64,000 nt of DNA from Clostridium sp. 12(A) (GCA_000526575.1 JAGI01000002.1:2217501-2281500), one strand, 5' to 3'. Positions 18,222 through 26,517 are shown, numbered from the stretch's first letter. Notes: generated by a model not told the origin, from the sequence alone. Program-made: numbers and translations.

Positions 18222-18947
18222 GTGAACGGATTTTATAATATCATGCTTAAAACACTTCTCTTAACTACCATACCATTATCAACATCATCTTCTCTTAATA
18301 CACAAAGTGCAGAACTGCCAAAGCCAACTAGCATTACTCAGGAATTGATAGGTAATGGCTTTGAAGAAGCAGAGATTCCGCAAGAGGGTAAATATGATGT
18401 AATGCTTGATAGCGTGGCCGGACCTCTTACGTACTATAATCAAGGTGATTCCAGATGGGGAAATTATCTTTGGGGCGGAAAAGATTCCTTATCGATCTAT
18501 GGTTGCGGCCCTACCATTATGGCAATGTTAATTACCAGTCTAACTGGAAATCAGGTGCTTCCGGCAGATGCAGCAAACTGGGCAGCCTCTAATAGGTGCT
18601 GGGCCCCAGGAGATGGCTCCTACCATTGTTTGATACCGCACGCTTCTTCTGCATTTGGAATAGAAGCAGCTCCAATTAGGGATTATTCGGTGAATGGCAT
18701 TCAGGAGGCTCTTAATTCTGGCCATCTGGTGGTGGCATTAGTTGGCAGAGGGCACTTTACGCAACGCGGGCATTTTCTAATTATAACCCGCATGACGGAG
18801 GACGGAAAGGTAAGAATTGCTGATCCAAACAGCTATGGAAATACTTCCATAGACTGGGATCCCGGAATTATCTTAAAGGAGCTGAATCATCGTGCCTCTA
18901 ATGGAGGCCCTTTATGGGCGATCGGCCTTCCCGATGTTTCAGGGTAA
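18222..18947 (+). CDS. Secreted C39-family (papain-like) cysteine peptidase
   Basis: 241 aa from GTG 18222, which has AAGGTG at 6 nt; the reading frame is open further upstream but without a site. Residues 1-30 look like a signal peptide. The Peptidase_C39_2 fold spans ~68-235: YYNQGDSRWG, catalytic Cys C95 in YGCGPT, His H184 in RGHFLII and Asp D201 in IADPN. Substrate unknown. It lies between the flagellar csrA and fliD-fliS blocks and has a sigma-28-type promoter, so a surface or filament-associated role is possible. Its 3' end overlaps the convergent small gene by 9 bp. Confidence 0.8.
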   Translation: MNGFYNIMLKTLLLTTIPLSTSSSLNTQSAELPKPTSITQELIGNGFEEAEIPQEGKYDVMLDSVAGPLTYYNQGDSRWGNYLWGGKDSLSIYGCGPTIMAMLITSLTGNQVLPADAANWAASNRCWAPGDGSYHCLIPHASSAFGIEAAPIRDYSVNGIQEALNSGHLVVALVGRGHFTQRGHFLIITRMTEDGKVRIADPNSYGNTSIDWDPGIILKELNHRASNGGPLWAIGLPDVSG

Positions 18948-19343
18948 TGTTTGATAGTAAGAATCTTTTCCTGCCAGACGTATGCTGATATGGCGGTCCA
19001 GTTCTATGGTCCGTTTAAGAAGCATTCGTATACTGTTGCCCTTTTCGGCCAGCTTCCTGATGAATGGATTATCAGGTATATTCTCTTGCTCTCCATTCAT
19101 CCATCTGGCAATCTGATCCGCTTCACCAGGCGCCATATAAGACAACAGGTGCATTATATTTCTCTCATTGATATCAGCTTTATCCATCTCATCCTGACGC
19201 ATTCCAAGCAATATCTGAACTGATGTCCTGTCGTTTCTGGACAATGCATCTCCAATATCTCTTGTAATTCGTTCTATTTCTGAAATACATTGATATTTCT
19301 TTTGCATTTCTTTTAATATTTCCATCAGCATCCCATCTTCCAT
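18939..19343 (-). CDS. Small helical protein downstream of fliS, possibly FliT-like
   Basis: 134 aa, start supported by AGGAGG at 5 nt. All-helical by composition, with conserved-looking ILLGMRQDEMDKADINERNI and a C-terminal LKRTIELDRHISIRLAGKDSYY. Its position after fliD-fliS is where fliT or other filament chaperones are found, and size fits, but no specific motif is recognised. A strong hairpin (19378-19403) separates it from fliS. Function inferred only from context. Confidence 0.55.
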   Translation of the reverse strand: MEDGMLMEILKEMQKKYQCISEIERITRDIGDALSRNDRTSVQILLGMRQDEMDKADINERNIMHLLSYMAPGEADQIARWMNGEQENIPDNPFIRKLAEKGNSIRMLLKRTIELDRHISIRLAGKDSYYQTLP

Positions 19344-19377
19344 ATCTGCCTCCTGAATACTCGTCTTATTTATAAAT

Positions 19378-19403
19378 GGCTGGAGAGGATAACCTCTCCA
19401 GCC
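19378..19403. terminator. Strong hairpin after fliS
   Basis: Perfect 11-bp stem GGCTGGAGAGG/CCTCTCCAGCC with a 4-nt loop between fliS (stop 19409) and the small gene starting at 19343. T-rich sequence follows in both directions (ATTTATAAAT on minus, TTATTTT on plus). It probably ends or attenuates the fliD-fliS transcript. Confidence 0.7.
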
Positions 19404-19408
19404 TTATT

Positions 19409-19777
19409 TTAACTGCTTAGTCGCTGAGCTTCTTTAAATGCATCCCGTAAATCAACAATCAAAGGACGTACCTCTGCAATGACCTGTCGATTTCTTCCTG
19501 CTTTAATTCTACTGAATTCAAAAAGGAAAAAATCGTAATGTCGTTTTAACTCTCCACTAATCTCATAATTGAAATTTAAAGTGTTTTTTAGATAAGTTAC
19601 AATATCAATTGACCGCTGAATGGATTGTTCAAAAGATTCATAGTCCTTTTTCTCTAAAGCCAGATCCGCTCTTGTCAAACGCTTTAACAATTCGTCAAAT
19701 AAAAGATTCAGCATCTCCCCCGGCGTCATAGTATTAACTGACTGCTCTTTATATTGCTGGTATCCATTCATATTCAT
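19409..19777 (-). CDS. fliS: Flagellin export chaperone FliS
   Basis: 122 aa: YQQYKEQSVNTMTPGEMLNLLFDELLKRL at the start, central helix pair and C-terminal LIVDLRDAFKEA. FliS binds the C-terminus of flagellin in the cytosol to prevent early polymerisation. GGCGGTG precedes the ATG; 17 bp downstream of fliD. Flagellin itself is not encoded in the window. Confidence 0.95.
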   Translation of the reverse strand: MNMNGYQQYKEQSVNTMTPGEMLNLLFDELLKRLTRADLALEKKDYESFEQSIQRSIDIVTYLKNTLNFNYEISGELKRHYDFFLFEFSRIKAGRNRQVIAEVRPLIVDLRDAFKEAQRLSS

Positions 19778-19794
19778 TATTTACACCGCCATTC

Positions 19795-22152
19795 CTAACC
19801 ACCGAATGAACTGAGCCAACTGCTTTGGGAGTTCATCTGGGATATTACGTTTTCCAGGTTTGTGAACTGCTTCACATATCGGTCCGTCTCTGTTTTTAAC
19901 TGGGCTTGAAGATTTTTGATATAAGTGTCAATGCTATCTACAGATTTTTGCAAAGAATTTGATAAGACGCTAGTTGGTGCATAAGTAGAACCAGCTTTTT
20001 CAATTAATATACCTTTGGTAGCACCTGTAGTAGAAGCATATTTATTTGTTACATTAGTAAGCTTAGCCATGAAGCCATCAGTTTCTCCAGTGGAAGTATC
20101 AGCTTTTTTAGTAAACAATTTTTTTATATCTTCCGGGTTTTTCTCAAGAGCAGCTCGTAACTTGGTTTCGTCTATTACCAGTTTACCTTTATCACTATAA
20201 TCGCTGCTTGTACTAATACCATAAGAGCTCAGCAAGGCCTTATCATCTGATCCCGCATCAAAAATGAAACGGAGACTATCAGACAAGGATCTAAGATCTG
20301 TATCGTTAAATAGAATTCCTTCCTTTGCTTTGTCTTCCCATTTTTTAATCTGATCCTCTGACATGCTCTCTTTTTGCTCATCAGTCAAAGGGGAATAATC
20401 ACGATTAGGTTTTGTACTTACCTGATCATTAACTAACTGAACAATTTCATTAAAATCTTTAATCATATCAGTAATTGTGGAGACAATTTGATCACTATTC
20501 GTCTTTGCATTTAATGTAACCGGCTCAGAGTTAGTATCTAAGGTGTTGTCACTATTATAACCAAATTTTCCACTTACAGTAATATTAAGCCCTTCCAGAT
20601 TAAAAGAGTTGCTTCCGCGTACTAGTTCCTCCGTTGTACCATTACCATACTTTACAGCCACGACCGCATCTTTACCTTCTTCTGAATTATATGCTGCATC
20701 ATCTCCAAAAATGGTCAATGCATCATCACTGAATTCGATCTTACCTGATGCCCCTGACACAGTGGACTGGAATGTAAACTTATCTGAACTCGACATGTAG
20801 CTGACTTTCACACCGGCATTAGAATTATTTATTTTTTCCATAATTTCTTTTATGGAGCTGTCATATGTTAGTCCTGTTATCGATACATTATTGATTTTCA
20901 AATTGATAGGGCCTTCAGCTGTACTACCGGTCATACTTATCAGACCTGACTCTTTCAGAGAGGACTCCAGATTCAATCGGTTGGATTTACCTGCCAGATC
21001 ACCTAATGCCCCATGTACACCCAGAACACCTTTATCTGCATATGCAATGGATAAAACGGAAGATTTATCTTCTGTTTCAGGTCCTGCAATCGTGGTCTTA
21101 AATACTAATTTGTCTCCATCTGCTGTTACATCAATTCTGCCAGACCCAAACTGCTGTCCTAACTTTTCCTTTAAATCAGCTGCTAATTCATTAATATTTG
21201 AATTGCTTCCCAGCTTCACGGATTTTGTGACGCCATTGTATGTAAAGCTAATATTCTTGCCCTCGGTTCTCTGTAAAAAGGTTTGAGGTGTAGTAAGGGT
21301 TTGATCATTAGCCTTTACTGCATTTGAGAATCCACTACTGCCAATTGTTCGGTCGGTTTCAGACATCTTACCGATATCTTTAAAGCCAAGGGCATCTAAT
21401 GCCAACGTGCTTCCGGAATCCATTAATAAGGTATTTCCAGCAGTATCTTTTGATTTTATGTTTACCTTTGAGCTACCTGAAGAAGAATCAGAATATACAT
21501 CTATTACATCAGCCAAAGTCTTTCCATTACCAATACTTACCTTCTTCAAAGACCTATTCATGGATTCAGCGGCCTTTTCTGCATCGGAATAATCATATAT
21601 ATATCCGTCACTATCTTTTCCAGATTGCATCGTAACACTGTAGGTCTTACTACCATACTTAAAGGTCAGATACTCCCCTTCTAAATTACTGACATCTGTC
21701 GTTCCAAAATCAACAGATCCTGTACTAAGAGAATTATTACTAACGTTAGTATTGGAAACCTTATATGCATCCTGTGCCATCTGCTTTACTCCCACAATGG
21801 ACAGGGAATCTGAGATAGAGGAACTTCCTGTAACGCTTACATATTTACTGTTAGCGCCATTTGTCGTGATACTGCTTTTTGACCAAAAGCTTGCACTGGC
21901 TAAATTGGTTGCGGTATTCGTATAGGATGTATACTTTTTAGAGAATTGCACTAATTTGGAACTCACTGACTGGTATGCTTCCTGCTTCCATAGTAACGTC
22001 TGTCTGCTCTTATTTTGTTTCGCTATCTTAGCTCTGGTGGACGCTGTCATTCCTTCAATTAGAGTATCTCTGTCCAGTCCGCTGGCAAGACCGCCATAAC
22101 CAGGAATTGTTGATGCTGCACTGGTTTTATTTGTTGTTGATACTGATGCCAT
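19795..22152 (-). CDS. fliD: Filament cap protein FliD (HAP2)
   Basis: 785 aa, long for FliD. N-terminal FliD_N (IPGYGGLASGLDRDTLIEGMTA), a coiled-coil/D1 region, a large variable surface region with flagellin_IN-type segments (~260-560), and the C-terminal FliD_C with YIKNLQAQLKTETDRYVKQFTNLENVISQMNSQSSWL. It caps the filament and incorporates flagellin. AAAGGAG is 7 nt from the ATG. A sigma-28-type site lies at 22228-22254. Confidence 0.96.
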   Translation of the reverse strand: MASVSTTNKTSAASTIPGYGGLASGLDRDTLIEGMTASTRAKIAKQNKSRQTLLWKQEAYQSVSSKLVQFSKKYTSYTNTATNLASASFWSKSSITTNGANSKYVSVTGSSSISDSLSIVGVKQMAQDAYKVSNTNVSNNSLSTGSVDFGTTDVSNLEGEYLTFKYGSKTYSVTMQSGKDSDGYIYDYSDAEKAAESMNRSLKKVSIGNGKTLADVIDVYSDSSSGSSKVNIKSKDTAGNTLLMDSGSTLALDALGFKDIGKMSETDRTIGSSGFSNAVKANDQTLTTPQTFLQRTEGKNISFTYNGVTKSVKLGSNSNINELAADLKEKLGQQFGSGRIDVTADGDKLVFKTTIAGPETEDKSSVLSIAYADKGVLGVHGALGDLAGKSNRLNLESSLKESGLISMTGSTAEGPINLKINNVSITGLTYDSSIKEIMEKINNSNAGVKVSYMSSSDKFTFQSTVSGASGKIEFSDDALTIFGDDAAYNSEEGKDAVVAVKYGNGTTEELVRGSNSFNLEGLNITVSGKFGYNSDNTLDTNSEPVTLNAKTNSDQIVSTITDMIKDFNEIVQLVNDQVSTKPNRDYSPLTDEQKESMSEDQIKKWEDKAKEGILFNDTDLRSLSDSLRFIFDAGSDDKALLSSYGISTSSDYSDKGKLVIDETKLRAALEKNPEDIKKLFTKKADTSTGETDGFMAKLTNVTNKYASTTGATKGILIEKAGSTYAPTSVLSNSLQKSVDSIDTYIKNLQAQLKTETDRYVKQFTNLENVISQMNSQSSWLSSFGG

Positions 22153-22179
22153 ACATAAACTCCTTTCTTATATCCACAT

Positions 22180-22207
22180 CCGATTTTCGTCAAAAATCGG
22201 TTTTTTT
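22180..22207 (+). terminator. Plus-facing terminator-like hairpin in the fliD-parA gap
   Basis: CCGATTTT (22180-22187) pairs with AAAATCGG (22193-22200), followed by seven T on the plus strand. No plus gene ends here; it lies in the 5' untranslated region of the minus-strand fliD. It may block plus-strand antisense transcription across fliD or insulate parA. Confidence 0.6.
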
Positions 22208-22227
22208 CTTGTTTTTGCTATACTTAT

Positions 22228-22254
22228 TTATCGACATATTGTATACTAAAGATA
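22228..22254 (-). promoter_or_regulatory. Candidate sigma-28 promoter for fliD-fliS
   Basis: On minus: TATC (22251-22254), 15 nt, GTCGATAA (22228-22235). The -10 differs from consensus at one base. fliD-fliS is a typical FliA target, so the assignment is plausible. Confidence 0.5.
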
Positions 22255-22291
22255 ATAGTATTATCTCAAATTACGAATGGAGGAATAGAAC

Positions 22292-23065
22292 TTGTCAACG
22301 GTAATTACCATTACAAATCAAAAGGGCGGCGTAGGCAAAACAACCACTTCTTGCTCTCTTGCCTGCGGTTTGGCTATGAAGAAAAAAAGAGTCTTGGCAG
22401 TTGATTTAGATCCACAGGGTAACTTGGGCTTTAGCCTTGGACTTGAGATCGAATCCTGCGCTACCATATATGAAGTTTTTAAAGGAACTGCATCCTTGCA
22501 GGAAGCCATTCGGCCAGCAAAGTATTGTGATGTTATATCATCCAACATACTCCTTAGCGGTGCGGAGCTGGAATTTACCGGGAAGCAGCGGGAAAGCATG
22601 TTGAAGAATATTCTTTCTACCGTAGCAGGTTACTATGATTATATCATTATTGATACACCTCCTGCTCTTAATATTCTTACGGTCAATGCATACGCTGCGG
22701 CTGATTATCTGGTAATTCCTATGGTACCAGAAATCCTTAGTCTGCTTGGCGTATCCCAGATAAAAGATACCATTAACACGGTCCGTGCCTCTGTGAATCC
22801 GGATCTTTATGTTCTTGGAATTCTGCTTAATAAATATAACCCGAGAACTCTCCTTTCCAGGGAGGTTAAGGAAATGGCTGAGAATATCGCTGCACAGATT
22901 GGTACCGTTGTATTTGACACTCATATCCGCTCCAGCGTCAGCGTAGCGGAAGCTCCTGCTCAGGGAGAAAGCCTTTTGGACTATGCTCCCCGCTCCAATC
23001 CAGCCTTGGATTACAAAGCTTTGGTCGAGGAAGTTCTAGAACGGATCAGGCTGCGTAAAAATTAG
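22292..23065 (+). CDS. ParA/Soj-family partitioning ATPase
   Basis: 257 aa from TTG 22292 with GGAGG 8 nt upstream. Deviant Walker A with both signature lysines (NQKGGVGKTT), Walker A' DLDPQGNLG, Walker B IIIDTPP, and the C-terminal RSSVSVAEAP motif typical of Soj-like ParA. These ATPases dimerise on ATP, bind nucleoid DNA and position cargo such as plasmids, chemoreceptor arrays or pili. It lacks the MinD/FlhG membrane-targeting helix at its C-terminus. No parB or parS follows; the next gene (23090) is a ComFB-domain protein with a basic N-terminus, the likely partner. This suggests a cargo-positioning rather than a DNA-segregation role (inference). Confidence 0.9.
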   Translation: MSTVITITNQKGGVGKTTTSCSLACGLAMKKKRVLAVDLDPQGNLGFSLGLEIESCATIYEVFKGTASLQEAIRPAKYCDVISSNILLSGAELEFTGKQRESMLKNILSTVAGYYDYIIIDTPPALNILTVNAYAAADYLVIPMVPEILSLLGVSQIKDTINTVRASVNPDLYVLGILLNKYNPRTLLSREVKEMAENIAAQIGTVVFDTHIRSSVSVAEAPAQGESLLDYAPRSNPALDYKALVEEVLERIRLRKN

Positions 23066-23089
23066 TATATATGAGAGGGGTATGAGACT

Positions 23090-24241
23090 ATGGCCAGAAA
23101 AAGCAGCAAGACAGCTCATGTAATGAATCTATTAGCGGGTGATGAACCTGAGACTTCCAAATCAGAAGCAGCAAAGGAAAACCAGGCTGCCAGTCTGAAT
23201 ACAGATTCTTCTGAAGCAATAAAAGAACTAACCGTATTAGCTCACAAGGCTTCCATTCAGACACAGGAGGGACCATTAACGCCCTCCCCTATATCAATCA
23301 TAGATATGTCTTCCTCCTCACCTGATCCAGTTTCTGAGATGATCAGACAGCAGTTAGAAGAAGAGGAAGGAATCACCACTGATTCTTCACAAGAAACAGC
23401 TATTGAAGAAAATGTAACTGAGACAGGAAATACTGAATCTGAAAAAGCTGTGGACGAAAATGCCAGATTCGAAAAAACGGAAGCTGGTAAAAATGATGTA
23501 GAAAAAGCTGAAATTGAAGGAATTGAAGATGAAGAGACAATTGCTGAGAAAGCAGTAACTGAAGATATTGAAGCTGAAGAAACAACTGCTGAGAAAACAA
23601 TAGCTGAAGGAATTGAATCTGAAGAAACAACTACTGAGAAAGCAATAACTGAAGGATTTGAATCTACAGGAATTGGGTCAGAAGAACTAAAGACTGAGAC
23701 CCCTATTGATGATCGTAAGAAAAATGCTGTAGCTGGAGATAGTAATGAAAGCGATGCCAACTCCACTGGCAGCACGGAAGCCTTGGGTAATTCTGAAAGC
23801 GGATCTGATGTTAAAGGAAATATAGGCGATGAAGAAAAGGATCCTCCAATGATCCTTACTGCTTCTGAAGTAAAAGTCATTGAGACTGACTTTGAAGAAC
23901 CAAAGAGGAATCCATCTTCGGAGTCTGAGGCTATAAAAAGCAAGGAAAGCTCATCAGCTCCTGAGCCAGAAAAGCCAACATTTAAATATCTGAATGTTAT
24001 GGAACATGTGGTTCAAAATAAGGTGCATGAATATGCAGCTAAATTTGATACCTGTTGTTGCGGGCATTGCATTGCAGATATAACAGCACTGACTTTGACC
24101 AATCTTCCGCCAAAGTATGTTGTGGTGAAACCACCCACTGCATCACCTCTTTTGAATTTTTACATGAATCGTTATTCCCAGCAGGTAATTGTAGAAATAA
24201 CAAAAGCCTGCTTCACGGTAAAACAAAACCCACACCATTAG
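23090..24241 (+). CDS. ParA-linked protein: basic N-terminus, acidic repeat linker, C-terminal ComFB domain
   Basis: 383 aa, 24 bp after parA, with GAGAGGGG upstream. Three parts: a basic N-terminal peptide (MARKSSKTAHVMNLLAG) resembling the Lys/Arg-containing peptides by which ParA partners stimulate ATP hydrolysis; a disordered Glu/Thr/Ser-rich region (~20-295) containing four 15-residue repeats (138-197); and a ComFB domain (~297-383) with VMEHVVQNKV, the Cys cluster CCCGHC, ADITALTLTNLPPKYVV and the closing V-x-x-NPHH. ComFB proteins have been linked to c-di-GMP binding and, in Bacillus, to motility. I infer a ParA adaptor that may sense c-di-GMP. The reverse-strand ORF over this gene is a codon shadow. 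Confidence 0.8.
   Translation: MARKSSKTAHVMNLLAGDEPETSKSEAAKENQAASLNTDSSEAIKELTVLAHKASIQTQEGPLTPSPISIIDMSSSSPDPVSEMIRQQLEEEEGITTDSSQETAIEENVTETGNTESEKAVDENARFEKTEAGKNDVEKAEIEGIEDEETIAEKAVTEDIEAEETTAEKTIAEGIESEETTTEKAITEGFESTGIGSEELKTETPIDDRKKNAVAGDSNESDANSTGSTEALGNSESGSDVKGNIGDEEKDPPMILTASEVKVIETDFEEPKRNPSSESEAIKSKESSSAPEPEKPTFKYLNVMEHVVQNKVHEYAAKFDTCCCGHCIADITALTLTNLPPKYVVVKPPTASPLLNFYMNRYSQQVIVEITKACFTVKQNPHH
23501..23680 (+). repeat. Four tandem 45-bp (15-aa) acidic coding repeats
   Basis: Within the ComFB-domain gene, units starting EKAEIEG, EKAVTED, EKTIAEG and EKAITEG each run 15 residues (EK-x-x-x-E-x-I-E-x-E-E-T-x-x); the fourth is degraded at its end. They form part of the disordered linker and could vary in copy number between strains. 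Confidence 0.85.
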
Positions 24242-24258
24242 GCGTGGGTTTTTCTTTC
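24225..24258. terminator. Terminator between the ComFB gene and the convergent EAL-HDOD gene
   Basis: AAAACCCAC (24225-24233) pairs with GTGGGTTTT (24244-24252), followed by TTTTCTTTCTT on plus. It overlaps the stop codons of both convergent genes, and the A-rich left flank supports termination on minus too. Confidence 0.85.
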
Positions 24259-25521
24259 TTCTGTTAAGTCTGGTTCCTGTTCTGCACTGATGGTAAGGCT
24301 GTTCCATATGCCGTTTACAGCTTCGACGCAATCCATATAGGTCTGGGCTAAAAATCCGGAAGGAAGGCCTAATTCATCAGACATTGCTTTTACATTCTTC
24401 CACTCTGCATTTTCATAGCTGAGTATGAGCTTATAGAGCGTTCCACAAATTCCTTCTTTATTAATTAATGCGGCCTTGATTTCCTCAGCAACTGGTATCT
24501 CAGCCAGAATCTCATCTAAAGGTGCGTTAATTAAATACTGAAGAGTTGAAAACATACCCATCATATATGCTTCTGACCGGATAATTGGAAAATCCTTTAC
24601 ATGGTCAGAGAGAGCCATAGCAAAATTGGCTCTTAAAAACGAGAGCTTCATGACTGCTTCTAAAGCCTCATCATGATGAGAGTCGTTATTAAAGCTTAAA
24701 AGATATACCCACTGTTTTAACTGGCTGATTCCCATCGTTACCAGCGCCTGACGAATGGAAGATACTCTCCGGCGCAAAGCAAAATATGCGGAATTTACAA
24801 TTTTAAGCAGGGCATAGGTTAGGGCTGCATCATGGCTAATGATTTCTTCGATCTGCTCAATATCTGGTTCGTCCTTTGAAACTTCCACGACCAGCTGAAA
24901 AAAGTTTCCCTGGAGAAATTCCATGCGGTTTACTTTTTTAGCAAGAGCTTCGGCAACATAGCTTCCCTCTACAAAGTCTGTATTGATCTCAAGAGCCAGC
25001 TCGTAATCCTCTTTGTTTTTGACGCCGGTTGCAATACATTTTTTGTCCAGCCCCTTCATGGTATTAACAAGATTGATGAGAGATGTTTTCTCTTTGGAAT
25101 CATGTTTGTTTCCTATATCAATCTTTATGTAAGTTGCAAAATCCAGCATAGAGAAAAAGCTAGGAGAAAACTGAAAATCATTGATAGCGAACTCATAACC
25201 TTCTGCTCTATATTTTCGAATAATGGTCGGAGCCAGAGGGTGTATCATCACATGATCCTCAATCTGGATTACCATCTTTTCTTTATCAAAGATCTTTGGC
25301 GTATTACGAAACAGCAAAGCCGGAGTAAAAGTTACAAAAGTGAGCTTATCATCTGCAAAGTTATCGGAGTTCTGCATGAGGAAATCCGAAATGGTATCCG
25401 CTACCGCCACGTCGGAACTGCTGTAAATGGAATTATAGTCCTTCTGAAACAATACTTCATATCCGACAATCCTGTCCTCCTTCAAAGCCTTAATGGGCTG
25501 ACGAGTGACATATTTATCCAT
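24238..25521 (-). CDS. EAL-HDOD signalling protein (YuxH/CdgJ-like), EAL degenerate
   Basis: 427 aa, start after AAAGGAGG inside the end of cheV (1-nt gap). Residues ~1-200 are an EAL-like barrel in which the signature reads E22-V-L-F-Q instead of EALxR, and other metal-binding positions are not evident, so phosphodiesterase activity is unlikely. Residues ~205-400 are an HDOD domain (ISHDAALTYALLKIVNSAYF ... IRQALVTMGISQLKQWV). Similar EAL-HDOD proteins affect motility in Vibrio (CdgJ). Last gene of the large minus operon, co-transcribed with cheV, possibly also from a sigma-28-type promoter. Confidence 0.88.
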   Translation of the reverse strand: MDKYVTRQPIKALKEDRIVGYEVLFQKDYNSIYSSSDVAVADTISDFLMQNSDNFADDKLTFVTFTPALLFRNTPKIFDKEKMVIQIEDHVMIHPLAPTIIRKYRAEGYEFAINDFQFSPSFFSMLDFATYIKIDIGNKHDSKEKTSLINLVNTMKGLDKKCIATGVKNKEDYELALEINTDFVEGSYVAEALAKKVNRMEFLQGNFFQLVVEVSKDEPDIEQIEEIISHDAALTYALLKIVNSAYFALRRRVSSIRQALVTMGISQLKQWVYLLSFNNDSHHDEALEAVMKLSFLRANFAMALSDHVKDFPIIRSEAYMMGMFSTLQYLINAPLDEILAEIPVAEEIKAALINKEGICGTLYKLILSYENAEWKNVKAMSDELGLPSGFLAQTYMDCVEAVNGIWNSLTISAEQEPDLTEERKTHA

Positions 25522-25522
25522 C

Positions 25523-26434
25523 TTATCCCCTCCTTTGAATCAGATGATCGATTACCTCAACCAAGTGTGCAATCTCAGGCTTACTAAGCTGCTCATCTGC
25601 TCCTAATTGTTTTCCTTTTATCATTAATTCCTGATTGATCATGGAGGAGAAAATAACCAATGGTATCTCTTTCAGCTTAGGATCGGACTTAACCAGCTTG
25701 GTCAAACGATGTCCATCCATTACAGGCATCTCGATATCAGTAATAATTAGATTTACCTTATCTTTTAAATCAGAATCATCCTTGATCTTCTCCAGATAAT
25801 CCCATGCTTCCTGCCCATTATTCTTGAACATTAAGTTTTCATAACCGGCTTTCTTAAGAGCAGTCTCAATCATTTTTGTAAGAAGAATGGAATCCTCTGC
25901 AATTAAGATAGGATAATTCACTTCTGTTCTTTTTCCAAGTTTATTAATCTCGTCCAGCTGAATTCCTGTTTCTGGTGCAATCTCTGCAACAATTTTTTCA
26001 AAGTCCAGTATGGTAACCAGATTATCTCCGCATTGAGCGATTCCAGTGGCTACGCCTTCTTCTCCACGGCTGATGGTGTCGTCAGGCTTCTGAATGCTCT
26101 CCCAGGAAATACGGCTGATACCAACCACACTATGGACACGAAATGCAATATGTAATTTATTGAAGTTGGTAACTATAAATAAATCCTTGGGCTGCTTCTC
26201 AGAAACACTTCCTGTCAGATAGTGAGGAAGATCAATGACTGTAAGTAAGAGATCCCTGGGTTTAAAAATACCTTCTACGGAAGGATGGGAATGCGGAATA
26301 GGCTTTACCTTCTCTGACATCATAATTTCACGTACTTTAGCAACATTAATACCATACAACTCACCATATATGGTAAATTCCATTATCTCAATTTCATTGG
26401 TCCCTGATTCTAACAAAATCTCTGTTTCTGCCAT
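25523..26434 (-). CDS. cheV: Chemotaxis coupling/adaptation protein CheV
   Basis: 303 aa: N-terminal CheW-like domain (~15-160; FTIYGELYGINVAKVREIM, VEGIFKPRDLLLTVIDLPHYL) and C-terminal receiver (~175-300) with ED acidic pair, phospho-Asp in LIITDIEMPVMDG and the conserved Lys in QLSKPE. CheV couples receptors to CheA and takes part in adaptation through phosphorylation. The gap before it holds a sigma-28-type site (26487-26513). Confidence 0.95.
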   Translation of the reverse strand: MAETEILLESGTNEIEIMEFTIYGELYGINVAKVREIMMSEKVKPIPHSHPSVEGIFKPRDLLLTVIDLPHYLTGSVSEKQPKDLFIVTNFNKLHIAFRVHSVVGISRISWESIQKPDDTISRGEEGVATGIAQCGDNLVTILDFEKIVAEIAPETGIQLDEINKLGKRTEVNYPILIAEDSILLTKMIETALKKAGYENLMFKNNGQEAWDYLEKIKDDSDLKDKVNLIITDIEMPVMDGHRLTKLVKSDPKLKEIPLVIFSSMINQELMIKGKQLGADEQLSKPEIAHLVEVIDHLIQRRG

Positions 26435-26486
26435 ACTCTTTCTCCTTTATCCCAATATAATCCAGCAAAAACAACTGCTTACCTAC

Positions 26487-26513
26487 TTATCGACATTTTT
26501 CTGCTGGTTCATA
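26487..26513 (-). promoter_or_regulatory. Candidate internal sigma-28 promoter before cheV
   Basis: On minus: TATG (26510-26513), 15 nt, GTCGATAA (26487-26494). The same -35/-10 pair (TATG/...CGATA) is found before the wall-binding operon. It would let cheV and the EAL-HDOD gene be expressed as late genes although they lie in the early operon. Confidence 0.5.
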
Positions 26514-26517
26514 ATGC

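Noticed and set aside
22292-23065. FlhG/MinD assignment for the ParA-like protein
   Set aside because: It has Soj-type motifs and no C-terminal amphipathic membrane-targeting helix, and no FlhF neighbour.
23257-23943. 228-aa Ser-rich ORF antisense to the ComFB-domain gene
   Set aside because: Mirror of the Glu-rich coding repeats; no start site and no family, while the plus frame has a ComFB domain and a ribosome binding site.
11376-24241. Flagellin gene (hag/fliC) near fliD-fliS or csrA
   Set aside because: No protein with flagellin N- and C-terminal helices beyond FlgL; flagellin must be elsewhere.
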